Shown in pieces: positions 9,981 through 19,196 of a stretch of 64,000 nucleotides of DNA (position 1 is its first letter; every line of letters starts with the position of its first letter). Under the pieces are notes generated by a model. The model worked only from the letters and a program-made list of their open reading frames with translations. It made no database searches and was not told the DNA's origin. Origin of the DNA: Caulobacter sp. S45 (lineage in GTDB: Bacteria > Pseudomonadota > Alphaproteobacteria > Caulobacterales > Caulobacteraceae); assembly GCF_009765965.1 (NCBI RefSeq), contig NZ_LMUL01000014.1:644815-708814 (forward strand), in the 5' to 3' direction. The position numbers and the translations under genes are program-made.

Positions 9981-10697
9981 TTGAGGATTTCCCGCCGCGC
10001 CTGGTTGGCTGCTTCGGCGGGCGTGACCCTGGTCGCCGTGATCGCTTGGCTCCTGTGGCCTCGCCTTCATCGGGCGTCTCCCCACACCGCTAGCGACGGC
10101 GCGTCATCCTCCAGCACAGCCTCCACCGGCCAATCCGCCAGCACCGCCGACGCCACCGCTCAAAGCACGACCCTGTCCCACACCACGATCTCCCCGGCGG
10201 CGTCCTGGATCGTGGACAAGGCGGCCTCCCGCCTGACCTTCAAGGGCTTGATGGACGCGGCCCCTTTCGACGGCGTGTTCCGGTCCTGGGCGGCGAAGAT
10301 CGCGTTCGACCCTAAAAACCTGAAGGGCTCCAAGGCGGTGATCACCGTCGACACGGAATCCGCACTGACGGGTCAGCCGATCAAGGACCAGGCCCTGCCT
10401 AACGCCGAGTGGCTCAACATTTCGCGTTATCCCCAAGCCGTCCTGGTCACCCGCGCGATCACCGAGGTCTCGCCTGGGCGATATCAAGCGGTGGCGGACG
10501 TCAAGATTCGCGGTTTCGCCCATAGGACCACGGTGCCCTTCACCGTTTCCATCACCCGCGACGCCGGTCGCATGGATGCGACGCTGACGTTGGACCGGCG
10601 CGACTTCCATATCGGCGAAGGTCCCTGGCAGTCGCCGCCGCCGGTGGCGCCCGCGTTTCAAGTGACCATGCGGCTGGTGGCCAAGAGGGCGCGGTGA
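9981..10697 (+). CDS. YceI-like protein with N-terminal membrane anchor
   Basis: A protein of about 238 residues. A transmembrane/signal-anchor helix (WLAASAGVTLVAVIAWLLW) is followed by a Ser/Thr/Ala-rich linker. The YceI-like barrel then begins at WIVDKAASRLTFKG and contains DVKIRGFAHRTTVPFTVS and TLTLDRRDFHIGEGPW. The best start is TTG 9981, with AGGGGA eight bases upstream; a longer TTG start at 9957 is possible. The stop overlaps the GTG of the Sua5 gene (GTGA), so the two are translationally coupled. It is probably a diverged paralogue of the preceding YceI gene. Confidence 0.85.
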   Translation: MRISRRAWLAASAGVTLVAVIAWLLWPRLHRASPHTASDGASSSSTASTGQSASTADATAQSTTLSHTTISPAASWIVDKAASRLTFKGLMDAAPFDGVFRSWAAKIAFDPKNLKGSKAVITVDTESALTGQPIKDQALPNAEWLNISRYPQAVLVTRAITEVSPGRYQAVADVKIRGFAHRTTVPFTVSITRDAGRMDATLTLDRRDFHIGEGPWQSPPPVAPAFQVTMRLVAKRAR

Positions 10698-11623
10698 CTT
10701 CCGACACCGTAGCTGCAGCCGCCGAAGCGCTGGGCCGGGGCGAACTGGTCGTCATCCCCACCGAAACGGTCTACGGCCTGGGCGCCGACAGCACCGACGC
10801 GATGGCTGTCGCCCGCATCTTCGAGGCCAAGGGACGGCCGAGGTTCAATCCCCTGATCGCCCATGTGACGGATGCGCGGGCGGCCGCCGCCGTGATCCGC
10901 ATGGACGAGCGCGCGCAGGCGTTGGCCAGCGCCTTCTGGCCCGGCCCCTTGACCCTGGTGGCGCCAGCGCTTCCCGACTGCGCCGTCAGCGTCCTGGCGC
11001 GCGCGGGGCTGGACACCGTGGCCGTGCGGGTGCCCGACCATCCGCTCGCCCTGGCCCTGCTGGAGCGCTTCGGCCGTCCGGTGGCGGCGCCGTCCGCCAA
11101 CCGCTCCGGCCGCCCCAGCCCGACGACCCTGGCCGACGCCCTGGCCGAGGTCGGCGGCTCGGTGTCCGCAGCTCTGGATGGAGGCCCATGCCGGGTGGGA
11201 TTGGAATCCACCGTGGTCTCGATAACCGACGCGGGCGTGGCCTTGCTGCGGCCGGGCGGCGTGACTCGCGAGGCGCTTCAGGCCGTGGTCGGATCCTTGA
11301 TCGAGGTCCCCGACGACGCCATCCGCTCGCCCGGGCGCCTCGCCCTGCACTACGCTCCCCAGGCGCCCGTTCGGCTTGAAGCCGATCGCACCCGCAACGG
11401 TGAAGCCTTCCTGGCCTTCGGGACAGCGCCCCGCGATCAGACCGGCGTGTGGAACCTGAGCCCCACCGGCGACCTGCGTGAAGCCGCCGCCAACCTGTTC
11501 GCCTATCTGAGGGCGGCGGATCGAACCGGACCTGTCGGGATCGCCGTCGCCCCGATCCCCGATATCGGCCTCGGCGAAGCCATCAACGACCGGCTGAGGC
11601 GCGCCGCCGGCTACGTCGGCTGA
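10694..11623 (+). CDS. L-threonylcarbamoyladenylate synthase (Sua5/YrdC)
   Basis: A 309-residue enzyme that makes threonylcarbamoyl-AMP from Thr, bicarbonate and ATP for the t6A modification of ANN-decoding tRNAs. The YrdC domain fills residues 1 to about 195 with VIPTETVYGLGAD, KGRPRFNPLIAHV and PSANRSGRPSPTT. The C-terminal Sua5 domain (from about RSPGRLALHYAPQAPV) makes this the two-domain Sua5 type. It starts with GTG overlapping the upstream stop. Its 3' end overlaps the convergent CoA pyrophosphatase gene by 13 bases. Confidence 0.95.
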   Translation: MTSDTVAAAAEALGRGELVVIPTETVYGLGADSTDAMAVARIFEAKGRPRFNPLIAHVTDARAAAAVIRMDERAQALASAFWPGPLTLVAPALPDCAVSVLARAGLDTVAVRVPDHPLALALLERFGRPVAAPSANRSGRPSPTTLADALAEVGGSVSAALDGGPCRVGLESTVVSITDAGVALLRPGGVTREALQAVVGSLIEVPDDAIRSPGRLALHYAPQAPVRLEADRTRNGEAFLAFGTAPRDQTGVWNLSPTGDLREAAANLFAYLRAADRTGPVGIAVAPIPDIGLGEAINDRLRRAAGYVG

Positions 11624-12279
11624 ACGAACAGCCGCTCGTAGAGGGCGTGCAGCATCCCCGCCGTCGCGCCCCAGATGAACCGGTCACCATAGGGCATGGC
11701 GTAGAAACGCCGCTCCCCGTCGGCGGATTCGTAGCTGCGCTGCTGGTGGTTGGCCGGGTCCATCAGGAAGGCGAACGGCGTCTCGAAGATTTCCGCCACC
11801 TCGGCCTCCGCCGCCTGGAGGGTGAAGCCGGCGCGCACAAAGCCCACCACCGGCACGATCTCGAACCCCGTCACCGTGCGATAGGGATCGCCCAGCCCCG
11901 CGACCCGCACGAAGGCGGGATCGAGCGCGATCTCCTCGTGCGCCTCACGAACCGCCGCATCCCACGGCGTTTCGCCCGGCTCGGCCCGCCCGCCCGGGAA
12001 GGCGATCTGGCCCGAATGGCGGCTGAGCGTGTCGGCGCGCCGGGTCAGGATCACGCTCAACCCCGCCTCCCGTTCCACCAGGGCGATCAGCACCGCCGCC
12101 GGCGTCAGCGCGGCTTCGAGCGTGCGTGCGGGAGCGAGATGGGGGTTCAGGTCGTAGTCGGAGCGGACGCGATGCTGGATAGGATCGTAATCCGCCAACG
12201 GGTGCAGGCGCGCGCCTATCCAGGGCTCCAGCGTCGCCAAGGGCGCGGACGGATCGGCGCGCACGCCGGGCTCCGTCAC
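11611..12279 (-). CDS. Nudix CoA pyrophosphatase
   Basis: A 222-residue Nudix hydrolase. The Nudix box GRAEPGETPWDAAVREAHEEIAL keeps the metal-binding glutamates, although the usual Gly before the final hydrophobic residue is Ala. The preceding SRHSGQIAFPGG is the UPF0035-type signature of CoA diphosphatases, which cleave CoA to phosphopantetheine and 3',5'-ADP. Its ATG overlaps the stop of the DUF1285 gene by four bases, so the two form an operon. Confidence 0.92.
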   Translation of the reverse strand: MTEPGVRADPSAPLATLEPWIGARLHPLADYDPIQHRVRSDYDLNPHLAPARTLEAALTPAAVLIALVEREAGLSVILTRRADTLSRHSGQIAFPGGRAEPGETPWDAAVREAHEEIALDPAFVRVAGLGDPYRTVTGFEIVPVVGFVRAGFTLQAAEAEVAEIFETPFAFLMDPANHQQRSYESADGERRFYAMPYGDRFIWGATAGMLHALYERLFVQPT

Positions 12280-12842
12280 GTGGCGTCTCCGGCGCCGAGG
12301 TTGAACCAGACGCCGTCGCTCTCCACGCCGAGTTGGCCGTCGCGAGACGTCGCCATGTCCGCCAGCTCATAGAAGACCGGACGCGCCAGTCTCGCCTCCA
12401 GCCCGCCCCGGACATGCAGGTAAGGCGCGGGCTCCCCGCTTACGGGGTCGGTCTCGACCCTCAGCCGGTGCTCCGCTCCCGCCAGCACCCCGTCGCCGAC
12501 ATTGGTGACGAAGCGCAACCCCCGCGGCTCGCGGTCCACCCGCACGGCGATGAAGGGCGCATCGTCCACCGTGATGGTCAGCTTCTCCCCCGGCGTGACC
12601 AGGACATAGCCGTCCGGGTCCTTGCGCAGCACGGTGGAGAACAGCCGCACCAAGGCCGCGCGGCCGATCGGCGAGCCCTCGTGGAACCAGGTCCCGTCGC
12701 GGGCGATGCGGATGTCGATCTCCCCACAGTGCGCGGGATGCCACAGGTGGACAGGAGGGAGCTTGCCGCTCGATCCCTCGGCCCCGCCGGCATAGGCGAG
12801 CAGCGCCGAAAGACCGCCGGGCGGGCGATGATCGATGGTCAT
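12276..12842 (-). CDS. DUF1285 domain protein
   Basis: A 188-residue cytoplasmic protein of the DUF1285 family, with the characteristic CGEIDIRIARDGTWFHEGSPIGR and LVRLFSTVLRKDPDGYVLVTPGEK. No enzymatic activity is established for the family. It overlaps the CoA pyrophosphatase gene by four bases. It is divergent from the GH31 gene, with 134 bases between the starts. Confidence 0.9.
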   Translation of the reverse strand: MTIDHRPPGGLSALLAYAGGAEGSSGKLPPVHLWHPAHCGEIDIRIARDGTWFHEGSPIGRAALVRLFSTVLRKDPDGYVLVTPGEKLTITVDDAPFIAVRVDREPRGLRFVTNVGDGVLAGAEHRLRVETDPVSGEPAPYLHVRGGLEARLARPVFYELADMATSRDGQLGVESDGVWFNLGAGDAT

Positions 12843-12976
12843 GCCTGCGATATGAGCCTGCTCTGGGCGGGGCTCAAGCCGCCTAAGTCGCCAAGCCCCA
12901 CTCCGCGCAGCCGATCGCGCCTTTCCGAATAACGTATACCATGCTGGAGTGTGCGCCTGGACGAGGGATTCCCATC

Positions 12977-15211
12977 ATGATCGAACACGTGTCGCGCAGG
13001 ACAGCGCTGAGCGGGTTGGCGGCGGGCGCGGGACTTGCGCTGATTTCCGAAGAAAGCGTCGCCCAGCCTCTTAGCCGGGACGGCGCGGACGTCGAGATCG
13101 CGGTCGCCCAGGTCAGCCCGACCTGCGTGCGGATCACCCTCACGCCGCTGGTGGACGGCCAGCCGGTCCCGATCCCGGACGATGGTGTGTTGGTGGACCC
13201 GCATGCGTGGCCGGTGGCGGCGCGCCTGCGCGCGCTGACGACACCCGCCACCATCGACTGCGGCGAGCTGAAGGTGACGCTCTCGCGCGATCCGCTCACC
13301 CTCTCGGTGCACGGCCGTGACGGGCGCAAGGTTCAGGAAATCAGGATCGAGCCCGCGGGTGGGTTCGGCTTCCAACTGGATCAGGGACCTCTGTTCGGCC
13401 TGGGACAGGGCGGACCCCAGTTCGACCGGCGGGGTGACGTGGACACCATGTCCAGCGGACAGGGCGGTTATGAGTTGAAGACCCACGGATCGCGCGAACC
13501 GATCCCGTGGCTGATCGGCAGCGGTGGCTGGGGCCTGTTCGTCCATCACCCCAGCGGTGGTTTCGATCTCGGCGGGACGCAAGGTCGCTTCCAGCCCAAG
13601 ACCCCCGGCGCCGCTCTGGACCTGTTCGTGGTCGGCGCGCGCGAACCGGCGCGGGTCATGGCCGATTACGCCCGCATCACCGGCTTCGCCGAGATGCCGC
13701 CCCTGTGGTCGCTGGGCTACCAGCAGTCGCACCGCACCCTCGGGTCGCCGGAGGAGATCATCGCCGAGGCGCGCAAGTTCCGCGACAAGAAGCTGCCCTG
13801 CGATGCGATGATCTATCTGGGCACCGGCTTCTGCCCCAACGGCTGGAACACCGATAACGGCGAGTTCGGCTGGAACCCGCGCGCCTTCCCCGACCCGCAG
13901 AAGGCGGTCGACGACCTGCATGGCCTGGGCTTCAAAGTGGTGCTGCACGCGGTGCTGGAAGGCCATGTCCTGGCCGGCAACGTAAGCGATCCCTGCACCG
14001 CCCCACCCCTGCCGAGCGGCCGCACGCCGGACGGACACTGGCCGCACGACCGCCAGGTCAGCTGCTACTGGCCGGTGCACAAGCCGCTGGTGGACATGGG
14101 GATCGACGGCTGGTGGCCCGACCAGGGCGACGGGCTGGACGCGCCCTCGCGGCTCGCCCGCAACCGCATGTATTTCGAGGGCCAGCAGCTCTATCGCCCC
14201 AACAAGCGGGTCTATGCGCTCCACCGCAACACCTATGCCGGAATGCAGCGCTACGCCGCCTTCCTGTGGTCGGGCGATGTCGGCTCGACCTGGGAGACCC
14301 TGCGCACCCATGTGCCGGTGGCGATCAACACCGGGCTGAGCGGCATCCCCTACTGGGGAACCGACATCGGCGGCTTCGTGCCCACCGACGAGTACACCGG
14401 CGAGCTGTTCGCCCGTTGGTTCCAGTTCGCCGCCTTCAACCCGCTGTTCCGCTCGCATGGGCGGGACTGGCGCATGCACCTGCCCTGGGGCTGGAGCGAG
14501 GGCGTGCGCGGGGCGCCGGAGACGCCCAAGTGGAACCCCGATCCCGCCACCCTGCACGATCCGCGCGTGGAGCCGATCTGCCGGCAGTACCTGGAGCTGC
14601 GCTACCGGCTGATGCCCTACCTGTATTCGGCGGTGCGCGAGACCTGCGACAGCGGCCTGCCGATCATGCGCGCCCTGTGGCTGCACTATCCCGACGACCC
14701 GGTCGCCGCCACGCGAGGCGACCAGTACCTGTACGGTCGCGACCTGCTGGTGGCCCCGGTGACGGAAAAGGGCGCGACCCACCGCAGCGTCTACCTGCCC
14801 AAGGGCCTCTGGCATGACTTCTGGACCCACCAGCGGCTGGACGGCGGGCGGGAGGTTTCGCGGCCGGTCGACCTGGAGACCCTGCCCATCTACGTGCGGG
14901 CCGGGGCGGTGATCCCGATGGGGCCGGTCAAGCAGCACACCGGCGAATTCTCCGACGAACCGTTGACGCTGTGGGTCTATCCGGGGGCGGACGGCGGCGG
15001 GGTGGTCTACGAGGACGACGGCGACACCTTCGACTACCGCAAAGGCGCCTTCGGCTGGATCAAGGCGACATGGTCCGACGCCCGGCGCGAACTGACGCTG
15101 GAGCAGAAGGGGACGGTTGTCGGCCCACGCACGCTGCGCGTCGGCTTGGCCGGCGGGACGGCCGGCCACGAGGTGAGCCTGCACCACGCGGCCGTGAAGG
15201 TGAGGCTTTAG
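12977..15211 (+). CDS. Tat-exported glycoside hydrolase family 31 enzyme
   Basis: A 744-residue alpha-glycosidase (alpha-glucosidase/alpha-xylosidase superfamily). The N-terminus SRRTALSGLAAGAGLALI looks like a twin-arginine signal. The galactose-mutarotase-like N-domain is followed by the TIM barrel from about MPPLWSLGYQQSHR. The likely nucleophile is Asp382 in GWWPDQGDGLD and the acid/base Asp434 in LWSGDVGSTWE; SGIPYWGTDIGGF is typical of GH31. The C-terminus has beta domains (LPIYVRAGAVIPMG, VYEDDGDTFDY). ATG 12977 has GAGGGA eight bases upstream. The exact sugar substrate cannot be told. No transporter or other glycosidase is adjacent. Confidence 0.93.
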   Translation: MIEHVSRRTALSGLAAGAGLALISEESVAQPLSRDGADVEIAVAQVSPTCVRITLTPLVDGQPVPIPDDGVLVDPHAWPVAARLRALTTPATIDCGELKVTLSRDPLTLSVHGRDGRKVQEIRIEPAGGFGFQLDQGPLFGLGQGGPQFDRRGDVDTMSSGQGGYELKTHGSREPIPWLIGSGGWGLFVHHPSGGFDLGGTQGRFQPKTPGAALDLFVVGAREPARVMADYARITGFAEMPPLWSLGYQQSHRTLGSPEEIIAEARKFRDKKLPCDAMIYLGTGFCPNGWNTDNGEFGWNPRAFPDPQKAVDDLHGLGFKVVLHAVLEGHVLAGNVSDPCTAPPLPSGRTPDGHWPHDRQVSCYWPVHKPLVDMGIDGWWPDQGDGLDAPSRLARNRMYFEGQQLYRPNKRVYALHRNTYAGMQRYAAFLWSGDVGSTWETLRTHVPVAINTGLSGIPYWGTDIGGFVPTDEYTGELFARWFQFAAFNPLFRSHGRDWRMHLPWGWSEGVRGAPETPKWNPDPATLHDPRVEPICRQYLELRYRLMPYLYSAVRETCDSGLPIMRALWLHYPDDPVAATRGDQYLYGRDLLVAPVTEKGATHRSVYLPKGLWHDFWTHQRLDGGREVSRPVDLETLPIYVRAGAVIPMGPVKQHTGEFSDEPLTLWVYPGADGGGVVYEDDGDTFDYRKGAFGWIKATWSDARRELTLEQKGTVVGPRTLRVGLAGGTAGHEVSLHHAAVKVRL

Positions 15212-15250
15212 CGGGAGGGGTGGAGAGGGCGCTGCGCCCTCCCCGCCACA

Positions 15251-15817
15251 TCAATCCTTGGCGCGTTCCACGTAGGAGCCGTCTTCGGTCATGACCACCA
15301 CGCGGGTGCCGACGGTGATGTAGGTCGGCACCATGGTGCGTACGCCGTTGTTCAGGATCGCCGGCTTATAGGAGCCCGAGGCGGTCTGGCCCTTCACCAC
15401 CGGCTCGGTCTCGACGATCTCGAGCGTCACGCGCGCGGGCAGGCTCAGCCCGATGGCGGTGTCGTCGTGGACCATCAGCGACACGGTCATGCCGTCGGCC
15501 AGATAGGGCGCCAGATCGCCGATCATCTCCGGCGAGGCGGTGAGCTGGTCGTAGCTCTCCGGGTTCATGAAGTGATAGCCGTCGCCGTCCTGGTACAGGA
15601 AGGTGTGCGGACGCTCGTCGACGAAGGCGCGCTCGACCACCTCGGTGGTGCGGTAGCGTTCCGACACCTTCACGCCGTCGGAGATGCGGCGCATGTCGAG
15701 TTGGGTGACAGGCGTGCCCTTTCCGGGGTGGATGTTCTCGATACTCAGGATCACATAGAGCTTCCCGTCGACATCGACGGCGTTGCCCTTCCTGAGCGAG
15801 CTGGCCGAAACCTTCAC
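15251..15817 (-). CDS. efp: Translation elongation factor P
   Basis: A 188-residue factor that relieves ribosome stalling at polyproline stretches. The KOW-like N-domain carries Lys33 in HPGKGTP, equivalent to the E. coli Lys34 that EpmA/EpmB beta-lysylate. The OB domains end with the signature [19 protein letters not shown]. The start codon is GTG at 15817, with AGGA eight bases upstream. It is divergent from epmA-epmB, which encode its modification enzymes, so the whole lysylation pathway sits at one locus. Confidence 0.97.
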   Translation of the reverse strand: MKVSASSLRKGNAVDVDGKLYVILSIENIHPGKGTPVTQLDMRRISDGVKVSERYRTTEVVERAFVDERPHTFLYQDGDGYHFMNPESYDQLTASPEMIGDLAPYLADGMTVSLMVHDDTAIGLSLPARVTLEIVETEPVVKGQTASGSYKPAILNNGVRTMVPTYITVGTRVVVMTEDGSYVERAKD

Positions 15818-15951
15818 TTAGCTTGTCCTTAAGTCAGTGCGGCCGGAGCGGCGTTGCGATACGGCCTTGCGATTCTGCTGAACCTTTTGGGTCGAGCCAC
15901 CTACCATGTTCGGCCCGCCAACCGCCACCCCCGGCTGAACTGGAGCCTTTC

Positions 15952-17007
15952 CTGTCCTTTTCAGCGCCCTCGCCTTGGTGGAACGCCGAGGTCCACCGCG
16001 ACCGCCGCCCGGTGCTGATCGTTCGCAACCGGATCAAGTCGGCCTTGCGCGGCTGGTTCGAGGCGCGGGGCTTCACCGAGGTCGAGGCCGCAGCCCTCCA
16101 GGTCTCTCCCGGCAATGAGGCGCACCTGCACGCCTTCTCCACCGAAGCGATCGGGTCCAGCGGGACGCGAACGCCGCTGCATCTGCACACCTCCCCCGAG
16201 TTCGCCTGCAAGAAGCTGCTGGCGGCGGGGGAGACGCGGATCTTCGATTTCGCCCGAGTCTGGCGCAACCGCGAGCGCGGCGCCCTGCACCACCCCGAGT
16301 TCACCCTGCTTGAATGGTATCGGACCGAGGAGCCCTACGAGACGCTGATGCAGGATTGCGCGGCGATCCTGGCGCTCGCCGCCGAGACCGCCGGGACGGA
16401 CAGCTTCCGCTTTCGAAGCCACAGCGCCGATCCCTTCGCCGAACCCGAACGCGTGACCGTGGCCGAGGCGTTTCACCGCGACGCCGGGATCGACCTGCTG
16501 GCCACCGTGGATGCGAACGGATCGACCGACCGCGATGCCCTGGCCCGCGCCGCCGTCACAGCCAGCATCCGCGTAGCCGGGGACGACACCTGGGCCGACG
16601 TGTTCAGCCGGGTAATGGTGGAGCGGGTCGAGCCGCGCCTGGGCCTTGGGCGCGCGACCATCCTTTGCGAGTATCCGATCAGCAAGGCGGCGCTGGCGCG
16701 GCCCAAGCCCGACGATCCAAGGGTGGCGGAACGGTTCGAGCTCTATGCCTGCGGGGTGGAACTGGCCAACGCCTTCGGGGAGCTGACCGACCCGGTGGAG
16801 CAACGCCGCCGCTTCGAAGCCGAGATGGACGAGAAGGCGCGCGTTTACGGCGAACGCTATCCCGTCGACGAGGACTTCCTGGCCGCCCTGGATTCCATGC
16901 CGCCGGCCAGCGGCTCCGCGCTCGGCTTCGACCGGCTGGTCATGCTGGCCGCAGGCGCGCAGCGGGTCGAGCAGGTGCTATGGACGCCGCTGGCGGAGAC
17001 GCCGTGA
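15952..17007 (+). CDS. epmA: EF-P lysine-tRNA ligase-like enzyme EpmA (start codon uncertain)
   Basis: A class II lysyl-tRNA-synthetase paralogue without anticodon domain that ligates beta-lysine to EF-P. Core motifs are present: FEARGFTEVEAAALQVSPG, TSPEFACKKLLAAG, FARVWRNRERGALHHPEFTLLEWYR and the C-terminal ASGSALGFDRLVMLAAG. The start is a puzzle. The family N-terminus (SFSAPSPWWNAEVHRDRRP) is preceded in frame only by TTG 15823, CTG codons and, too late, GTG 16012. CTG 15952 has GGAG exactly six bases upstream and gives 351 residues, so I prefer it. TTG 15823 would start five bases from the efp start codon. The stop overlaps epmB (GTGA). Confidence 0.85.
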   Translation: MSFSAPSPWWNAEVHRDRRPVLIVRNRIKSALRGWFEARGFTEVEAAALQVSPGNEAHLHAFSTEAIGSSGTRTPLHLHTSPEFACKKLLAAGETRIFDFARVWRNRERGALHHPEFTLLEWYRTEEPYETLMQDCAAILALAAETAGTDSFRFRSHSADPFAEPERVTVAEAFHRDAGIDLLATVDANGSTDRDALARAAVTASIRVAGDDTWADVFSRVMVERVEPRLGLGRATILCEYPISKAALARPKPDDPRVAERFELYACGVELANAFGELTDPVEQRRRFEAEMDEKARVYGERYPVDEDFLAALDSMPPASGSALGFDRLVMLAAGAQRVEQVLWTPLAETP

Positions 17008-18167
17008 CCACACCTTTCCTCCGCAGCGCCGCGTACATTGCTGCGATCCCAAACTCAGGCCATATGCCCCGAACCTCAAACCCCTGGCCTCCCATCACCA
17101 AGACCCTCCGCAAACCCCACGAACTCGCCCGCGCCGGCCTGATCGCGCCTGGAAACATCGCGGTGCTGGAGCGCGTGGCGGCGCAGTACGCCGTGGCCAT
17201 CACCCCGGCGATGGCGGAGCTGATCGATCCTGACGATCCCGCCGACCCCATCGCGCGCCAGTTCCTGCCCCAGGCGGTCGAGCTGGACATGCAGCCGGAC
17301 GAGCACGCCGATCCCGTCGGCGACCACACCCACAGCCCGGTCGAAGGAATCGTCCATCGCTATCCCGACCGGGTGCTGCTGAAGGTCACCCACACCTGCG
17401 CGGTCTACTGCCGGTTCTGCTTCCGCCGCGAGATGGTCGGTCCGCAGGGATTGAAGACGCTCGCTCCCAAGGCGCTGGACGCGGCGTTGGCCTACATCGC
17501 CGGCAGGCCTGAAATCTGGGAAGTGATCATCACCGGCGGCGATCCGCTGGTGCTCTCGCCCCGGCGGCTGCGAGGGCTGATGGATCGGTTGGTGGCGATC
17601 GACCATGTGAAGGTGGTCCGCTTCCACACCCGCATCCCAACAGTGGCGCCGGAGACCGTCACCGACGAACTGGTCGCCGCGCTGAAGAGTCCGACCCAGG
17701 CCGTCTACGTGGCGCTGCACGCCAACCATGCGCGCGAGCTGACGCCGGCCGCCCGCGCCGCCTGCGCCCGCATCGTCGACGCCGGCCTGCCGATGCTGGG
17801 CCAGACCGTGCTGCTGCGGGGCGTGAATGACGATCCGGACAGTCTCCAGGCCCTGATGCGCGCCTTGGTGGAGACCCGGATCAAGCCCTACTACCTGCAC
17901 CAGGGCGACTTCGCCCCGGGCACCGGCCATCTGCGCACCACCATCGCCGAAGGCCAGGCGCTGATGCGCACGCTTCGCGGCGACGTCTCGGGCCTGTGCC
18001 AGCCAACCTATGTGCTGGACATCCCCGAGGGCCACGGCAAGGTTCCAATCGGACCCAGCTATCTCGAATCGGACGGTGGCGACGTGTGCGTGGAAAGCCC
18101 CTGGGGGACCCGCCACGCCTATCCCCCCAAACCGTCCGCGGCAGCGGCGGAGAGCGGAGACGACTGA
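17004..18167 (+). CDS. epmB: EF-P (R)-beta-lysine-forming aminomutase EpmB/KamA family
   Basis: A 387-residue radical SAM enzyme, lysine 2,3-aminomutase-like, that converts alpha-lysine to beta-lysine for EF-P modification. The radical SAM cluster motif CAVYCRFCF (CxxxCxxC) follows VLLKVTHT. EVIITGGDPLVLSPRRL, VRFHTRIPTVAP and the PLP-region LHQGDFAPGTGHLRT are family hallmarks. The GTG at 17004 overlaps the epmA stop and has GGAG five bases upstream; ATG 17064 is a shorter alternative. Context beside epmA and efp supports the EpmB role over a catabolic aminomutase. Confidence 0.93.
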   Translation: MTTPFLRSAAYIAAIPNSGHMPRTSNPWPPITKTLRKPHELARAGLIAPGNIAVLERVAAQYAVAITPAMAELIDPDDPADPIARQFLPQAVELDMQPDEHADPVGDHTHSPVEGIVHRYPDRVLLKVTHTCAVYCRFCFRREMVGPQGLKTLAPKALDAALAYIAGRPEIWEVIITGGDPLVLSPRRLRGLMDRLVAIDHVKVVRFHTRIPTVAPETVTDELVAALKSPTQAVYVALHANHARELTPAARAACARIVDAGLPMLGQTVLLRGVNDDPDSLQALMRALVETRIKPYYLHQGDFAPGTGHLRTTIAEGQALMRTLRGDVSGLCQPTYVLDIPEGHGKVPIGPSYLESDGGDVCVESPWGTRHAYPPKPSAAAAESGDD

Positions 18168-18168
18168 C

Positions 18169-18672
18169 GTGGTGACGCCCGACAATCCCTTCCTGCCGCT
18201 GTCCTTCATCGCTGGCCCGGCGATCCTGACCAACGCCTCGGGCTTGATGCTGAACGGCGCCAGCATCCGCTACAACCTGGCCATCGGCCTGTGGCGCGAC
18301 CTGCAGTCAGACATCCACGGCTACGAAAACGCTGCCGGCACCCACTACACTGACCGCCATCGCGCGCTGGAGCTGGCGAACAAGCGGGTGGTGCTGATCG
18401 TCCGGGCGCTGAACCTGCTCTATTGCGCGGTCGGCGGCTTCGGCCTGTCGACCCTGTTCGGCCTGACCGGGGCGTTGATGATCGCCAGCGCGTCCGAATG
18501 GGCGATCGAGGCGGCGAAGGCCGCGACCGTACTGACCGGCGGGTTCGCCCTGCTGAGCCTGCTCGGCGCCGCCGCCGTCTTCACCCTGGAAAGCCGTTGC
18601 ACCCTGCGGCTGCTGGGTATGGGCTTGCCGCCGAAGCTGCACACCATCCTCGACCTGCCCGAGGGCGGCTGA
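18169..18672 (+). CDS. DUF2721 family membrane protein
   Basis: A 167-residue integral membrane protein matching the DUF2721 pattern. A first helix (LSFIAGPAILTNASGLMLNG) is followed by an Asn/Arg-containing loop with many charged residues (ALELANKRVVLIVRALNLLYCAV). Two further helices follow, around residues 85-135 (STLFGLTGALMIAS and VLTGGFALLSLLGAAAV). It starts with GTG (18169 or 18172) two bases after epmB, with GGAG nine bases upstream, so it is probably the last gene of the epmAB unit. Function is unknown. Confidence 0.85.
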   Translation: MVTPDNPFLPLSFIAGPAILTNASGLMLNGASIRYNLAIGLWRDLQSDIHGYENAAGTHYTDRHRALELANKRVVLIVRALNLLYCAVGGFGLSTLFGLTGALMIASASEWAIEAAKAATVLTGGFALLSLLGAAAVFTLESRCTLRLLGMGLPPKLHTILDLPEGG

Positions 18673-18676
18673 ACGC

Positions 18677-19156
18677 CTAGCTCCCGGCGAGGGCCGCCAA
18701 CGCCTCGCCGGTCAGTCGGCGGATGCGCCAATCCTCCAGGCTGGACGCGCCCAGGCTGTCGTAGAAACCGATGGCCGGCGCGTTCCAGTCCAGCACCGCC
18801 CATTCCATCCGACCGAGCTTCTCCTCCACACAACGCCGCGCCAGCCGGCGGAGCAGCGCCTTGCCGGCCCCGCATCCCCGCGCGCTGGGGCGGACATAGA
18901 GGTCCTCCAAGTACAGGCCGCAACGCCCGACAAAGGTCGAGAAATTGTAGAACCAAAGGGCTAGGCCGACCGCCTCGCCATCCACCTCGGCGATGTCGCA
19001 GAACGCCCTCGGCGCCGGGCTGAACAGGGCCGCCTGGATGTCGGCCTCGCTCGCGGAAACCTGATCCGAAAGGCGCTCGTACTCGGCGAGTTCGCGGATG
19101 AACCCCAATATGACGGCGACGTCTTCGATCCGCGCTGTTCGGACCTGGACGCTCAT
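18677..19156 (-). CDS. GNAT acetyltransferase, spermidine/diamine acetyltransferase-like
   Basis: A 159-residue N-acetyltransferase. The central GLYLEDLYVRPSARGCGAGKALLRRLA is the acetyl-CoA site in the form typical of the SSAT/diamine branch, followed by WAVLDWNAPAIGFYDSLGA. The N-terminus ARIEDVAVILGFIRELAEYE also fits that branch. The ATG at 19156 is preferred; ATG 19165 is an alternative. Substrates in this branch are polyamines, thialysine or other small amines; nothing nearby narrows the choice. Confidence 0.87.
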   Translation of the reverse strand: MSVQVRTARIEDVAVILGFIRELAEYERLSDQVSASEADIQAALFSPAPRAFCDIAEVDGEAVGLALWFYNFSTFVGRCGLYLEDLYVRPSARGCGAGKALLRRLARRCVEEKLGRMEWAVLDWNAPAIGFYDSLGASSLEDWRIRRLTGEALAALAGS

Positions 19157-19196
19157 CCGTTGCATCCCAGCCGAGCCGCCGGATGGCCGGAGGACC

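Noticed and set aside
12839-15187. 782-codon minus-strand frame opposite the GH31 gene
   Set aside because: Antisense shadow; the plus strand encodes a complete GH31 enzyme with signal peptide, ribosome-binding site and catalytic residues.
15212-15250. Hairpin GAGGGCG/CGCCCTC between GH31 and efp as a terminator
   Set aside because: Seven-base-pair stem but no T-run on either strand; left unannotated.
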